A DNA stretch of 47,508 nt from Candidatus Thorarchaeota archaeon (GCA_016839445.1 JAEOUG010000060.1:1-47508); one strand, 5' to 3'. Shown: positions 24,104 through 33,186, counted from the stretch's first letter. Numbers and translations are program-made. The notes: generated from the sequence alone by a model not told the origin.

Positions 24104-26326
24104 ATGCGTGTGGATGAGATAGATATCAACAAGAGAATAGTCGACTATCTGAAGAAGAACGGCATCGAAGAGCTCTTCCCGCCCCAGGCAGAGGCTCTGA
24201 AATCCGGTGTTTTGGAGGGGCGGAATCTTGTTCTGGCCATACCGACTAGCTCCGGGAAGACCCTTGTCGCAGAAATCTGCATCCTGAAGTCAATACTCGA
24301 GGGCAAGGGGAAGGCAATGTATCTGGTGCCGCTGAAATCTCTGGCCCGTGAGAAGTATCAAGACTTCAAGGGCTACGAAGAACTGGGCATAACGGTTGCT
24401 ATGTCCGTAGGCGACTACGATTCTCCTGGCACAAGGCTTCGTGATGCTGATATTGTGATACTCACGACCGAGAGAGCAGACTCGCTTGTCAGACACAAGA
24501 CTGACTGGATTGACGAAGTTGGCATCGTAATCGTGGATGAGATCCATCTCGTCAACGATTCCAGTAGGGGACCCACACTGGAAATGGTCCTGGCGAAGCT
24601 TTCACAGAGACTCAGCAATGTCCAAATCGTTGCGCTTAGTGCGACAATATCCAATGCCGACCGCATTGCAGAGTGGCTAGATGCAAGACTTGTGAAGAGT
24701 GATTGGAGACCTGTCCCTCTGAACGAAGGCGTCTACCTAGACGGTGAAATCACATTCTACAATGGAAAGAAACGAGAGATTCCTCTCAAGAGGAGAGAGG
24801 AGCTTGCAGACGTTGTATGTGATACTCTTGAGGAGGATGGGCAGGTACTCATCTTCGTGTCAAGCAGAAGATCGACAGTGTCAGTAGCCAAGAAGCTGGC
24901 CCGCTTCCTACGCCCATTCCTTCGTGAGAATGCTCTGCCTCAGCTGACCAAGATTGCCAAGAAGATGTCTGCGGGACCGTCTGTGCCAGAGGCATCAAGA
25001 ACGCTAGCCCGTGTCGTAGCAAACGGCGCAGCTTTCCACCACGCAGGTCTTGACAATTCGGAACGAGCCCTCGTTGAAGATGCATTCAAGGCCAACATGC
25101 TCAAGGTGATTGTAGCCACTCCAACCTTGGCGGCTGGCGTTAATCTTCCCGCCCGCCGTGTAGTCATCCGTGACTACCGCCGATTTGAGCAAAACCTAGG
25201 CAGTTATCCCATCCCTGTTCTTGAATACAAACAGATGGCCGGCCGAGCGGGCCGTCCGAAGTACGACACTTACGGAGAGGCAGTGCTCATTGCCAGGAGC
25301 GACTCTGAGAAGGATGACCTTCTCGATAACTACATCTTGTCTGGACCTGAGGAGATCGTGTCCAAGCTTGCGTCGCCCTCCGCTGTACGTTCTCACTTGC
25401 TTGCATCTATTGCGTCAGACATGACACGGAATCGCAGAGAGATAGACAATCTGATTTCGTCAACATTCTTTGCGCACCAGTTCGAACCAAGAGATATCGA
25501 TGACTACATCACTCTAGCTCTGGATTTCCTTGTCGAGGGCGAGCTCATCACCAATCAGGATGGCGAGCTGTCTGCAACCGCACTCGGAAGGCGTACATCG
25601 CAGCTCTACATTGACCCCGAGTCGGCTCTCCTCTTTCGAAACATTCTCTCTGAAACAGAAGAGCCAACGATCTTAGGGCTTCTCCATCTCTTTTGCCATG
25701 CCCCTGACCAGCCCAAATCCTATGTCACCAGGACCGAAGCAGAGGACTACGATCTCTTTGTCGATGACAACTTGGACGACTTCTTGATTGAGCCACCTGA
25801 CGACAATCCGCTCTATCCCTACTCGGGGTTCCTCGGTGAGGTGAAGACAGCGCGGATCTTACTAGGATGGATTTCAGAGCAGTCCGATAGGGACTTGACT
25901 GAGTACTTCGGCGTGGGCATGGGCGATGTTCATAGGTTTGTGCAATCAGGAGAGTGGCTTGCATATGCAGCTGCTGAGATTGCTAGGGTTTCAGGCTTCA
26001 CACGACACATACAGGTTCTTCAGAATCTGAGATTGCGACTGAAGCATGGAGTCAAAACCGAGCTACTTGAACTAGTCAGACTAAGAGGCATAGGAAGGAT
26101 TCGCGGAAGGATGCTGCACAACTACGCCTACAGAAGCCTTGCAGATCTGCATCGCGCACCCGCCGGGGAGCTTGCGAAAGTTCCAACTATCGGGTCGGTA
26201 GTGGCCAAGTCTATCAAGAAGCAGCTCGGCATCGAAGTCGAGCTAGACCATGTCGAGCCATTTCTGGACGCCGAAGACGACGATGAGGTTGATTCAGTTC
26301 AGACTCTTCTGGAAGACTTCTCCTAG
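24104..26326 (+). CDS. hel308: Hel308 superfamily 2 DNA helicase
   Basis: A 740-residue 3'-5' helicase acting on stalled forks, related to human HELQ and POLQ. Motifs in order: Q-like FPPQAEAL, Walker A AIPTSSGKTLVAE, YLVPLKSLAREK, DEIH box VIVDEIHLVND, motif III ALSATISN, motif IV VFVSSRRST-like (LIFVSSRRST), motif V ATPTLAAGVNLPARRVVIRD, motif VI QMAGRAGRPKYDTYG. The ratchet domain and a terminal helix-hairpin-helix (LVRLRGIGRIRGRMLHNYA, LAKVPTIGSVVAKSIKKQ) complete it. It is 20 bp downstream of mcm, so replication and fork repair genes are linked here. Confidence 0.96.
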   Translation: MRVDEIDINKRIVDYLKKNGIEELFPPQAEALKSGVLEGRNLVLAIPTSSGKTLVAEICILKSILEGKGKAMYLVPLKSLAREKYQDFKGYEELGITVAMSVGDYDSPGTRLRDADIVILTTERADSLVRHKTDWIDEVGIVIVDEIHLVNDSSRGPTLEMVLAKLSQRLSNVQIVALSATISNADRIAEWLDARLVKSDWRPVPLNEGVYLDGEITFYNGKKREIPLKRREELADVVCDTLEEDGQVLIFVSSRRSTVSVAKKLARFLRPFLRENALPQLTKIAKKMSAGPSVPEASRTLARVVANGAAFHHAGLDNSERALVEDAFKANMLKVIVATPTLAAGVNLPARRVVIRDYRRFEQNLGSYPIPVLEYKQMAGRAGRPKYDTYGEAVLIARSDSEKDDLLDNYILSGPEEIVSKLASPSAVRSHLLASIASDMTRNRREIDNLISSTFFAHQFEPRDIDDYITLALDFLVEGELITNQDGELSATALGRRTSQLYIDPESALLFRNILSETEEPTILGLLHLFCHAPDQPKSYVTRTEAEDYDLFVDDNLDDFLIEPPDDNPLYPYSGFLGEVKTARILLGWISEQSDRDLTEYFGVGMGDVHRFVQSGEWLAYAAAEIARVSGFTRHIQVLQNLRLRLKHGVKTELLELVRLRGIGRIRGRMLHNYAYRSLADLHRAPAGELAKVPTIGSVVAKSIKKQLGIEVELDHVEPFLDAEDDDEVDSVQTLLEDFS

Positions 26327-26330
26327 GGTT

Positions 26331-27452
26331 CTACTGCAACAGAGGAATTGTTTCCTCAAGATAGGTCACAAGGGACTCTGTATGTTTCATACTCGTATCG
26401 CTTTCCTCATAGGAGTCCTGATAGCTAGTGACCTCGGATCCTGACAGCTGTTCAACAAGATTGGCCGATCCCATAGCCATCACATCGAGATTGTAGCCAC
26501 CTTCGAGAGTACAGACAAGGTGCCCTCGTGAATGTCTCTGGGCCATTTCCATCAGCTTCGAATTCATCGAGGCAAATCCTGTTGATGTAAGGCCCAGTGA
26601 TGTGAGCGGATCCATGTAGTGTCCATCATATCCTACCGAGGCAAGCACGAACTGTGGCCTAAAGGACTCCGCCAGAGGTTCTATGACCCTCGAAAAGGCT
26701 TGACCGTAGGACCAATTGCCTGCGCCCGGATACATAGCCAGATTCACATTGTATCCTCTACCTTCCTTCTCGCCAATCTCGTTTGGGAATCCAGACCCAG
26801 GAAAGAGGGTTCTTCCATCTTGGTGAAGTCCAACGTAGAGCACCCTGCTGTCCGAGTAGAAGGCGTTCTGAGTGCCGTTACCGTGATGAGCATCATAATC
26901 CACAATCATTACTCTGTTCAGGCCATGCTTCTCCAGAAGATGCAGGGCTGCAACTGCGATGTTGTTTATGAAACAGAAACCGAAGGCCCGTTGCCTCTCG
27001 GCGTGATGCCCAGGGGGTCTGCAGAGCAGGAACGCGTTCTCTATACTTGAATCCATGACTCTATCTACAGCCATGGATGCTCCCCCTGCGGCGAGCAGAG
27101 CGGCCTTATACGAATGGCTGTTCACGGACGTGTCCAAGGTATAGAAGCCTCCACCCATCTCAGACTTCGTGCGTACTCCTTCAACGTATTCACGATCATG
27201 GAGTCTGTAAATCGTGTCCATCGTCGGAATCCCGGGTTCATGAAGCTGAATGATGCCCTTCTCGACGAGACCAGTAGCCTCGATAGCACTCATTGCGCTT
27301 CGAAGTCTTTCTGGGCTCTCAGGATGACCAAGAGACATCTCATGCTTTAGGAACTCACTGTGGAATACGAGACCTGTGACCAAGAGGCTCACGTCCTGTT
27401 GATCTACACCTGCGCCCTTGTCCCTGATAAATGTGAAGTGATTCGAACACAT
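26331..27452 (-). CDS. Histone deacetylase-fold amidohydrolase (AcuC/HDAC family)
   Basis: A zinc hydrolase of the arginase/deacetylase fold, likely to remove acetyl groups from lysines or small amines. Motifs: HPESPERLRS, RPPGHHAERQRAFGFCFINN (paired His), VDYDAHHGNGTQNAFY (metal Asp and His), ASVGYDGHYMDPL (metal Asp) and the catalytic Tyr region LEGGYNLD. The frame is open to 27551, but the tRNA-Pro promoter and gene occupy that side, so I chose the ATG at 27450-27452; an even later GTG is possible. The substrate cannot be told. It converges on hel308 with a 4-bp gap. Confidence 0.9.
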   Translation of the reverse strand: MCSNHFTFIRDKGAGVDQQDVSLLVTGLVFHSEFLKHEMSLGHPESPERLRSAMSAIEATGLVEKGIIQLHEPGIPTMDTIYRLHDREYVEGVRTKSEMGGGFYTLDTSVNSHSYKAALLAAGGASMAVDRVMDSSIENAFLLCRPPGHHAERQRAFGFCFINNIAVAALHLLEKHGLNRVMIVDYDAHHGNGTQNAFYSDSRVLYVGLHQDGRTLFPGSGFPNEIGEKEGRGYNVNLAMYPGAGNWSYGQAFSRVIEPLAESFRPQFVLASVGYDGHYMDPLTSLGLTSTGFASMNSKLMEMAQRHSRGHLVCTLEGGYNLDVMAMGSANLVEQLSGSEVTSYQDSYEESDTSMKHTESLVTYLEETIPLLQ

Positions 27453-27555
27453 GTTCCAAGAATACCCATCTTCGATACTGCGGTCCTGAGTGGCAACGTT
27501 TATTTTCGGTTCCAGATACGCAAAGGCGTCTGACACAGATAAGGTCAGCATGCAA

Positions 27556-27663
27556 GGGTCGGTAGTCTAGCTTGGTATGATTCTTGCTTGGGGTGACTGA
27601 TGACAATGGTCATCAGTCCTAGAATGCAAGAGATCGGGCGTTCAAGTCGCCCCCGGCCCACCA
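27556..27663 (+). tRNA. trnP-GGG: tRNA-Pro (anticodon GGG) with a 31-nt canonical intron
   Basis: The acceptor GGGTCGG pairs with CCGGCCC, discriminator A at 27660, encoded CCA 27661-27663. The anticodon stem CTTGC (27583-27587) pairs with GCAAG (27626-27630); the loop is TTGGGG plus T, anticodon GGG, hence Pro. The T arm is GGGCG-TTCAAGT-CGCCC. The intron at 27594-27624 sits between positions 37 and 38, the most common archaeal site. A TATA-like TTTATTTTC lies about 50 nt upstream, inside the 5' end of the divergent deacetylase reading frame. Confidence 0.95.
27594..27624 (+). other. tRNA-Pro intron at position 37/38, BHB motif
   Basis: The intron stem is a perfect 10-bp GACTGATGAC/GTCATCAGTC with loop AATG. 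The central helix is TTGG/CTAG with two G-T wobbles, and the bulges are GGT and AAT. Cutting after the second base of each bulge yields the normal 7-nt anticodon loop. Confidence 0.9.
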
Positions 27664-27680
27664 TCTTCTTCTTGTTCGGG

Positions 27681-28256
27681 TCACGGCTGAGACCCATGCT
27701 TGCTCCACATCACTTCATAGATTGGGCCCCTTGGAGTCAGAGTGCTCTTCATCAGATGAACTGAATTGACTGACATCTGTCCTAACACGGTCTCAGACAG
27801 GGATTGAAGATTGACTGCAAGCTTCTCTCGATTTTCCACATACCTAACTCTCGCTATCGTTGCATGGGGCGTGAATCGTTGTTTCTCCGGACTGAATCCA
27901 GTGGTCTTCAGCATGTCATCAATCTGCATCTTGAGTGAGACCATCTGTCCCTGGTTCTCACTCACACCAATCCAGATTACTCTTGGTCTGTGCACGTTAG
28001 GAAATGCTCCAACACCGCTAATCCCTACAGAGAACTTGTCAAAGCTCAGCTGGTCAAGGCACTGCTGTATCTCAGCCTTCTGACCAAGAGTGATATCTCC
28101 AAGGAAGCGGAGCGTGAAATGGATGTTCTCTGGTTCCACTAGCTTGAGTTTCGCGGCTCGCAAGTCGAGGGACCCCTGGACCGTCTTCAGTCCTGATAGA
28201 ATCTCCTTATCAGTAATGTTGACGCTGAGGAACGATCTTATGTCGCTGCTAATCAT
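27681..28256 (-). CDS. thpR: RNA 2',3'-cyclic phosphodiesterase (ThpR/LigT family)
   Basis: A 2H phosphoesterase of 191 residues that opens 2',3'-cyclic phosphate ends of RNA. Both catalytic H-x-T motifs are present: HFT at residue 46 (NIHFTLRFLGD) and HAT at 131 (FTPHATIARVRY). VGAFPNVHRPRVIWIGV is the family's central strand. I start at ATG 28254-28256 (MISSDIRSFLSVNI), matching the family N-terminus; the frame continues to 28424 without similarity. It converges with the intron-containing tRNA-Pro 17 bp away, a suggestive but unproven link to RNA end processing. Confidence 0.92.
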   Translation of the reverse strand: MISSDIRSFLSVNITDKEILSGLKTVQGSLDLRAAKLKLVEPENIHFTLRFLGDITLGQKAEIQQCLDQLSFDKFSVGISGVGAFPNVHRPRVIWIGVSENQGQMVSLKMQIDDMLKTTGFSPEKQRFTPHATIARVRYVENREKLAVNLQSLSETVLGQMSVNSVHLMKSTLTPRGPIYEVMWSKHGSQP

Positions 28257-28378
28257 CCTCACCCAGCCTGCTCTCACAGACCGGATGCGTATTAATGATG
28301 GCATGGCATTCCAATACACCTCAAAAGCAAGTCTTAAAGGACAAATCCTGAAGGAGGCAGCGGAGACAGAATGACACA

Positions 28379-29509
28379 TTGACGAAGCCCAAAGACGCTC
28401 CAGTGGAAGTACCTCCTGCGTCAAGGGGATCCACTAAGAAGACATCCCGGAGAAGGGGGCTAGAGTTCCCCAGCGCACGACAGGTTGTCGTCAGAGACGT
28501 CGGCTATCCCTTTAGGTTGAGGGGTGATCCCAAGCAGATGGGTCTTGAGGTGGACAACGAGGATTTGTTCGCCGACTATGCTCGAGAGCAGTGGATGGGC
28601 AGTGTCGTACGCCCGGGTCTCTATCTCTTCGACCGATACATCATTCCTGATTTTGCCTTTCAAGTAGTGGATGCAGAACCTCAGGAGTCGATTATCACGA
28701 AGGCAACTAGGATTATTCTCGCGTCTCCACTCGAAGCGGGTGCTGCGAACATTCCCTCGAAGATTGCTCTGGAGGATGTAGTCGGACATGAATCTGTGAA
28801 GAAGAAATGCAGGCTTGTCCTTGAGTACCTGGCAGAGCCTTCGAAGTTCGGTGAATGGGCCCCGCGTGCTATTCTCTTCCATGGGCCCCCCGGCACAGGG
28901 AAGACTCTCACTGCTCAGGCAGTGGCCAGTGAGGCAAACGCTCAGATATTCCTCGCTAAGGCCTCAGACCTCATCGGCGTTCACGTGGGTGATGGAGGAC
29001 GTAGAATCAACGCGCTCTTCGAAAACGCCCGCCTGAGAGCTCCAAGTATAGTCTTCATCGATGAACTTGACGCGATTGGACTTGCCAGGTCGTTTCAATC
29101 AATCCGTGGTGACGTTTCAGAGGTTGTCACATCGCTTCTTGGGGAACTTGACAGGACTAGCGAGGAGTCCGGCGTTGTGGTGGTAGGCGCAACCAATGCA
29201 TTAGCTCTTATTGACCCCGCGATTCGCAACAGGTTTGATAGCGTCTTCGAATTCGGACTACCGAGCATAGAAGAAAGGCTGGGGATTCTGGAGATGTATT
29301 CACGTCGACTTCCAATCCCGATAGAAGCCGACTTGAAGAGCATCGCCGCGATCACAGAAGGGTTCTCAGGGCGCGACCTTAGAGACCGAGTACTGAAGGA
29401 ATCATTACACGAAGCCATATGCAGCGGGGAATCCTTGATAACCGAAGATACAGTTCGTCGTGTTCTGGCGTCAATCAAGACTCCGCGTCGACCAGAGTAC
29501 TCAATCTAG
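28379..29509 (+). CDS. AAA+ ATPase related to the Cdc48/PAN group
   Basis: A 376-residue single-AAA protein. The N-terminal 135 residues are basic at first (KKTSRRRG) and have no recognised domain. The AAA module has ALEDVVGHESVKKKCRLVLEYL, Walker A HGPPGTGKTLTAQA (about 167-180), Walker B IVFIDELDAIG (about 223), sensor 1 VVGATN and second region of homology NRFDSVFEFGLPS, then the lid (GFSGRDLRDRVLKE). Such proteins unfold or remodel proteins as hexamers. The start is TTG; an ATG just upstream at 28371 terminates at once. UPF0200 and UPF0201 genes follow in the same direction. The partner is unknown. Confidence 0.85.
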   Translation: MTKPKDAPVEVPPASRGSTKKTSRRRGLEFPSARQVVVRDVGYPFRLRGDPKQMGLEVDNEDLFADYAREQWMGSVVRPGLYLFDRYIIPDFAFQVVDAEPQESIITKATRIILASPLEAGAANIPSKIALEDVVGHESVKKKCRLVLEYLAEPSKFGEWAPRAILFHGPPGTGKTLTAQAVASEANAQIFLAKASDLIGVHVGDGGRRINALFENARLRAPSIVFIDELDAIGLARSFQSIRGDVSEVVTSLLGELDRTSEESGVVVVGATNALALIDPAIRNRFDSVFEFGLPSIEERLGILEMYSRRLPIPIEADLKSIAAITEGFSGRDLRDRVLKESLHEAICSGESLITEDTVRRVLASIKTPRRPEYSI

Positions 29510-29524
29510 TTTCAGGGTGCTAGT

Positions 29525-30064
29525 ATGAAACTGATAATCGTCACCGGGATGCCTGGCGCAGGAAAGAGCGAAGTCGCAGACGCTTTCAGGCGTGCAGGCA
29601 TCAAGACAATCATCATGGGAGATGTTATTCGCGACGAAGCGCGAAGACGAGGTTTGGAGGCCAGTCCCGAGAACACGAGAAGGATCATGCTCGAACTAAG
29701 AGAGATTGACGGGCCTGGCGCAGTTGCGAAACGCTGTGTCGAGGACTTGAAGATCACTCAAGGCGATACTGTAGTCATCGAGGGATGTAGGAGCATCGCA
29801 GAAGTTGAGGTCTTTGAGGAAAATGCAGACCAAGTCATAATCATCTGCGTTCACTCAGCTCCTAGGACAAGGTACGAACGCCTCTGTTGCAGGAACCGGG
29901 ATGACGCACCCCCCTCCTGGCAGAACTTCCGCGAGCGTGACCTACGCGAGATATCAGTCGGTCTTGGTGGAGTCATTGCACTCAGCGAGATCATGATAGT
30001 CAATGACTCGAGTCTAGAACAGCTTCGCTTGGAAGCGAGCAGGCTCACAGAGAGGTTGGCCTGA
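29525..30064 (+). CDS. UPF0200 P-loop nucleotide kinase-like protein
   Basis: A 179-residue archaeal protein resembling adenylate and dephospho-CoA kinases. Walker A GMPGAGKSEVADAF (8-21), then IKTIIMGDVIRDEARRRG, VVIEGCRSIAEVEVF (Walker B region) and the lid segment CRNRDDAPPSWQNFRERDLRE. The C-terminal EIMIVNDSSLEQL is typical of the kinase fold. The substrate is not established for this family. It is followed after 1 bp by UPF0201, the pairing commonly found in archaea. Confidence 0.85.
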   Translation: MKLIIVTGMPGAGKSEVADAFRRAGIKTIIMGDVIRDEARRRGLEASPENTRRIMLELREIDGPGAVAKRCVEDLKITQGDTVVIEGCRSIAEVEVFEENADQVIIICVHSAPRTRYERLCCRNRDDAPPSWQNFRERDLREISVGLGGVIALSEIMIVNDSSLEQLRLEASRLTERLA

Positions 30065-30065
30065 C

Positions 30066-30491
30066 TTGCAGGTCCGTATCCACAGCGTTGCCTATCCTAC
30101 TGAGGACATGCAGAGGGTTTCAAGAGCGATAGAGTCCATTCTTGGCAGAATACAGCTCTCCCATGCAGATGACGGCGAAGTCGTCAGATTGGATGGGACT
30201 CTGAATCAATCAGGCCTTCTTGGAGGGTTGCGCCAAGCTATTCATGACAGGAGAATAATCGACGCAGTCCGCTCAAGACTACAGAGGAATCGGGTTGAAA
30301 ACACGTCTCGCCTCATGTTCGACAAACAAGCGGCTTTGCAGGGGCGAGTCCGACTTCTCGATGACTCCATTGAGACTCCGCCACTAGGATCTATCCTGCT
30401 TGAGTTCAGGGCGGAATCGGAAACTGAGTTCAACTCATTCATGAACTGGTTTGTGCCCCCAACCGAGGATGGCAGAGTCGTGATGAATTAG
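30066..30491 (+). CDS. UPF0201 family protein (COG1325)
   Basis: A 141-residue archaeal protein of unknown function. RIHSVAYPTEDMQRVSRAI at the start and GTLNQSGLLGGLRQAIHDRRIIDAVRSRL in the middle are characteristic, as is the FDKQAALQGRVRLLDD end. It starts at TTG directly after the kinase stop, so the two are co-translated. The fold is related to ribosomal protein L5-like RNA-binding domains in known members. The gene ends 4 bp inside the end of the convergent TrmG10 gene. Confidence 0.82.
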   Translation: MQVRIHSVAYPTEDMQRVSRAIESILGRIQLSHADDGEVVRLDGTLNQSGLLGGLRQAIHDRRIIDAVRSRLQRNRVENTSRLMFDKQAALQGRVRLLDDSIETPPLGSILLEFRAESETEFNSFMNWFVPPTEDGRVVMN

Positions 30492-31510
30492 AGCACGACG
30501 GTGACAACTTCACGAACAAGGCCGCTATGGACCCTAATGCCAATCTCTCGTCCTATAGTGAACCCGGCCTCTCGGATGACTTCCGACAGTCCCATCTTCT
30601 GCGATCCACAGATGCATGTCGACTCACCTCTCTGTCGGACAATCGAGTCTAGATTTCTGACAAGCCCAGTGATTAGGTCGAGTGAGTGAAGACCTCTCGT
30701 TGAACTTGCTCTTCCATAGGGTGGATCCGTTACGAGAGCATCACATGCAATCACTGGACAGCTCCGGGCGTCGCCTTGAACGAGAAGGTAGTCTGCTTCG
30801 ACCTGGGACAGATTGACTCTTGCACCGACCAGCATTTTCCATTGAGAGTCCACACCTACTACCCTGGCTCCAAGAAGTGCGGCTTCGCATAGTATTCCAG
30901 CACCACCACAGAAGGGGTCCAGTACAGTGCCGCCGTCAGACACACCTGCAAGGTTGCACATCACTCGCGAGAGGGTTGCATTCATCATGCTAGGATGGAA
31001 GAACGGCTTCCTACCGGGTTCCCTGCCTCTCAAGAGCCGTCTGAGCACAGAGGGTTCAGAATCGCAGATGATTGTGGTCTTCGGATGAATGAAGACTCTA
31101 AGCAACGCAGCAGGATTGTCCAGGCTCACTTCAAGGCCCAGAAGACCCTGAATGTGCTTTCCCAGTTCCGTTTCCACTCCGACACGCTCGTTTCGAGGAA
31201 GCCCACCTTCGAGCGCCTGTGGCCGTATGGCGAATGTCTTCTTCCCTGGAACATGCTGTCTGAATACTTCCTCGGAGATTGTGTCTACCAACAGATCCGG
31301 TGAAGGAGCTTCACCAAGGACGATGCCCCCTTCCTGCACCAAGGCCGCCCTCTCTAGGATGAACCCGAGTGGATTGGCCGTGCAGTCAAGTACGGCCAGC
31401 CTCCCATACCAAGTGATATCAATATCATAGATCAGAAGTCTACAGACTGCCTCAAGTTCCGCCTTTGCCAGTTCGACATGCTCACCTGAGACATACACAC
31501 AGTATCTCAA
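30488..31510 (-). CDS. trmG10: tRNA (guanine(10)-N2)-dimethyltransferase
   Basis: Methylates N2 of G10 in tRNA. An N-terminal ferredoxin-like/THUMP region (YCVYVSGEHVELAKAELEAV, KTFAIRPQALEG) precedes a Rossmann methyltransferase: VLDPFCGGAGILCEAALLGARVVGVD (SAM site) and TDPPYGRASST (catalytic N/D-PPY). SALL-type HPKTTIICDSE lies between. The frame is open to 31588, overlapping the GPN GTPase by 68 bp; I chose the TTG at 31508-31510 because the family N-terminus begins there. The tRNA-Glu in this window has its intron right after G10. Confidence 0.9.
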   Translation of the reverse strand: MRYCVYVSGEHVELAKAELEAVCRLLIYDIDITWYGRLAVLDCTANPLGFILERAALVQEGGIVLGEAPSPDLLVDTISEEVFRQHVPGKKTFAIRPQALEGGLPRNERVGVETELGKHIQGLLGLEVSLDNPAALLRVFIHPKTTIICDSEPSVLRRLLRGREPGRKPFFHPSMMNATLSRVMCNLAGVSDGGTVLDPFCGGAGILCEAALLGARVVGVDSQWKMLVGARVNLSQVEADYLLVQGDARSCPVIACDALVTDPPYGRASSTRGLHSLDLITGLVRNLDSIVRQRGESTCICGSQKMGLSEVIREAGFTIGREIGIRVHSGLVREVVTVVL

Positions 31511-31520
31511 AGACCAATCA

Positions 31521-32285
31521 CTACTCGTAGAGGTTGTCCCCTCCGGAAAAAACTCTCTGCAATTCACCATAGACCGTATCAAAGCCACTCATGTCCTTAG
31601 CAGAAACCGGAATTGCCCCCGCAAGACTGCCAAGGTTTGTCAGCATTTCAAGGATGTATCTGGAGTATTCCCTCTTGATTCCCTCTGCGGTGCCATCTAG
31701 CGCCCCCTCAAGAAGGTAAGGTTCCTCGCCCCACTGCACAATCTCGTCAATCTCTTCCTCCATTAGGATGTCGGATTTGCTCAGGATGTTCAACTGAGGA
31801 AGCCCGAATCGAATGCCCAAGGACACTCCAAGAAGCATACACGAGAGATATCCGGAGGGAGTTCGGGAGATGTTTGCATCCAATAGATAAAGCGAGACTG
31901 CTGTATCACCCGCTGCCAGACCTGACACCATGAGGGGGCCGGAGTTTCTGTACGCGAAGAGCTCCATCTGACCTGGGCAATCAACTAGTACGTAGTCCCT
32001 TTCCGTTTCCAGAATCTCATCTCGAAGATCGTTCACTTGGCTGACAGCCATGTCAAGGGATGCAACCAAGGCTCCGTTCGGTCCCAGCCCAAATGACTCC
32101 ATTATCTCACCGTAGTCGACATACTCTCTGATGTCAACGTCGCTAGTGTAGGGCGGAGAATCGACTCCCGGGTCAAGATTCACAACAGCCACACTGAGAT
32201 CTGACCCTATCAGCCACTTCTCCAGAGATGATGTGAGCAGGGACTTACCGGATCCTGCAGTTCCTACTAGAAACACGAAGTACAT
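31521..32285 (-). CDS. GPN-loop GTPase
   Basis: A 254-residue GTPase related to eukaryotic Gpn1/XAB1, which assist RNA polymerase assembly. P-loop VGTAGSGKSLL (7-17), NLDPGVDSPPY, the family-defining Gly-Pro-Asn insertion GLGPNGAL (66-73), DCPGQMELF (G3) and ILSKSDIL (G4-like). Length and motif order are typical. The ATG is at 32283-32285, divergent from the XRE regulator; TrmG10 follows on the same strand. Archaeal function is not established. Confidence 0.93.
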   Translation of the reverse strand: MYFVFLVGTAGSGKSLLTSSLEKWLIGSDLSVAVVNLDPGVDSPPYTSDVDIREYVDYGEIMESFGLGPNGALVASLDMAVSQVNDLRDEILETERDYVLVDCPGQMELFAYRNSGPLMVSGLAAGDTAVSLYLLDANISRTPSGYLSCMLLGVSLGIRFGLPQLNILSKSDILMEEEIDEIVQWGEEPYLLEGALDGTAEGIKREYSRYILEMLTNLGSLAGAIPVSAKDMSGFDTVYGELQRVFSGGDNLYE

Positions 32286-32416
32286 CTATTGAACCTTCGA
32301 GAAGAGAGAGTGCGAGCTCTTTGAGTTCTTCGGTACGAGTTGGGCTCACTGCATCGACACAGAACGAATCCATTTTCGTCGTGTGCACAATTCTTATCTA
32401 CATCCTGACTGGCAGA

Positions 32417-33172
32417 ATGCGCATGGAGTCCAGTGAGGCACTTCAACGGCTCGCAGAGGCCATGGCCGGAGAGATCTGTCTTGCTGAGAGCGACCCAGGT
32501 TCCGTGATGCGGAGCTGGCGTGAGAGATTCCATATATCACAGAAGAGCCTGGCTAAGCACCTGAGTGTTTCTCCGTCCGTGATAAGCGATTATGAGAGCG
32601 GTCGTCGCAAGTCGCCAAGAGTAGAAACTATCAAGCGATTCGTGGAAGGCCTCATTGAGATGGATGCAGCAGAGGGAGGTCGAGTAGCCATGGCGTTGGA
32701 GAAACTCATAGATCCTGAGATCACGTCAGATGCGATTCTCGACAGCAGGGAGTTCGGAGTTCCTGTCCCAGCTCGTCTTCTAGCCGAACATCTGGAATGC
32801 AGAATCCTTACCCACCCCAACCTACTAGACCGTGACATCTACGGCTATACTGCTCTTGACAGCGTAAAGGCAATAGTAAGCCTAACTCCACAGCAGCTTC
32901 TGAAGCTGTACGGAGGGACGACTCAGCGGGGTGCAATCCTTACCAATGTCACGACTGGTCGTTCCCCTATGGTGGCCATTAAGAGCAGTCAGATTGGCAC
33001 ATCAGCAGCAGTGAAGCCCGCTGTCGTAGTGCTTCAGGGTGTTAAGGAACTGGACCCTCTGGCTGTGAAGATTGCTGATAGCATTCATTTGCCCCTGTGC
33101 GTATCTGAGATCAGTTCGGCCGAGGAGCTTATTCGGCGGGTTCGGCAATTCGAACCGCTGTTATCAAAATAG
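32417..33172 (+). CDS. XRE-type helix-turn-helix regulator (COG1709-like)
   Basis: About 251 residues. The helix-turn-helix is near 45-72 (FHISQKSLAKHLSVSPSVISDYESGRRKSP), a clear XRE/lambda-repressor motif. The C-terminal 150 residues (TALDSVKAIVSLTPQQLLKLYGGTTQRGAILTN, and VVVLQGVKELDPLAVKIADSIHLPLCVS) form a separate domain found in archaeal regulators of this group, possibly ligand-sensing. I start at ATG 32417; the earlier open frame has no similarity. A TTCTTATCTA near 32391 may be its TATA box. The HD-hydrolase gene follows 14 bp later, so the two are likely co-transcribed. Confidence 0.82.
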   Translation: MRMESSEALQRLAEAMAGEICLAESDPGSVMRSWRERFHISQKSLAKHLSVSPSVISDYESGRRKSPRVETIKRFVEGLIEMDAAEGGRVAMALEKLIDPEITSDAILDSREFGVPVPARLLAEHLECRILTHPNLLDRDIYGYTALDSVKAIVSLTPQQLLKLYGGTTQRGAILTNVTTGRSPMVAIKSSQIGTSAAVKPAVVVLQGVKELDPLAVKIADSIHLPLCVSEISSAEELIRRVRQFEPLLSK

Positions 33173-33186
33173 AGGAGCCCTTCTTT

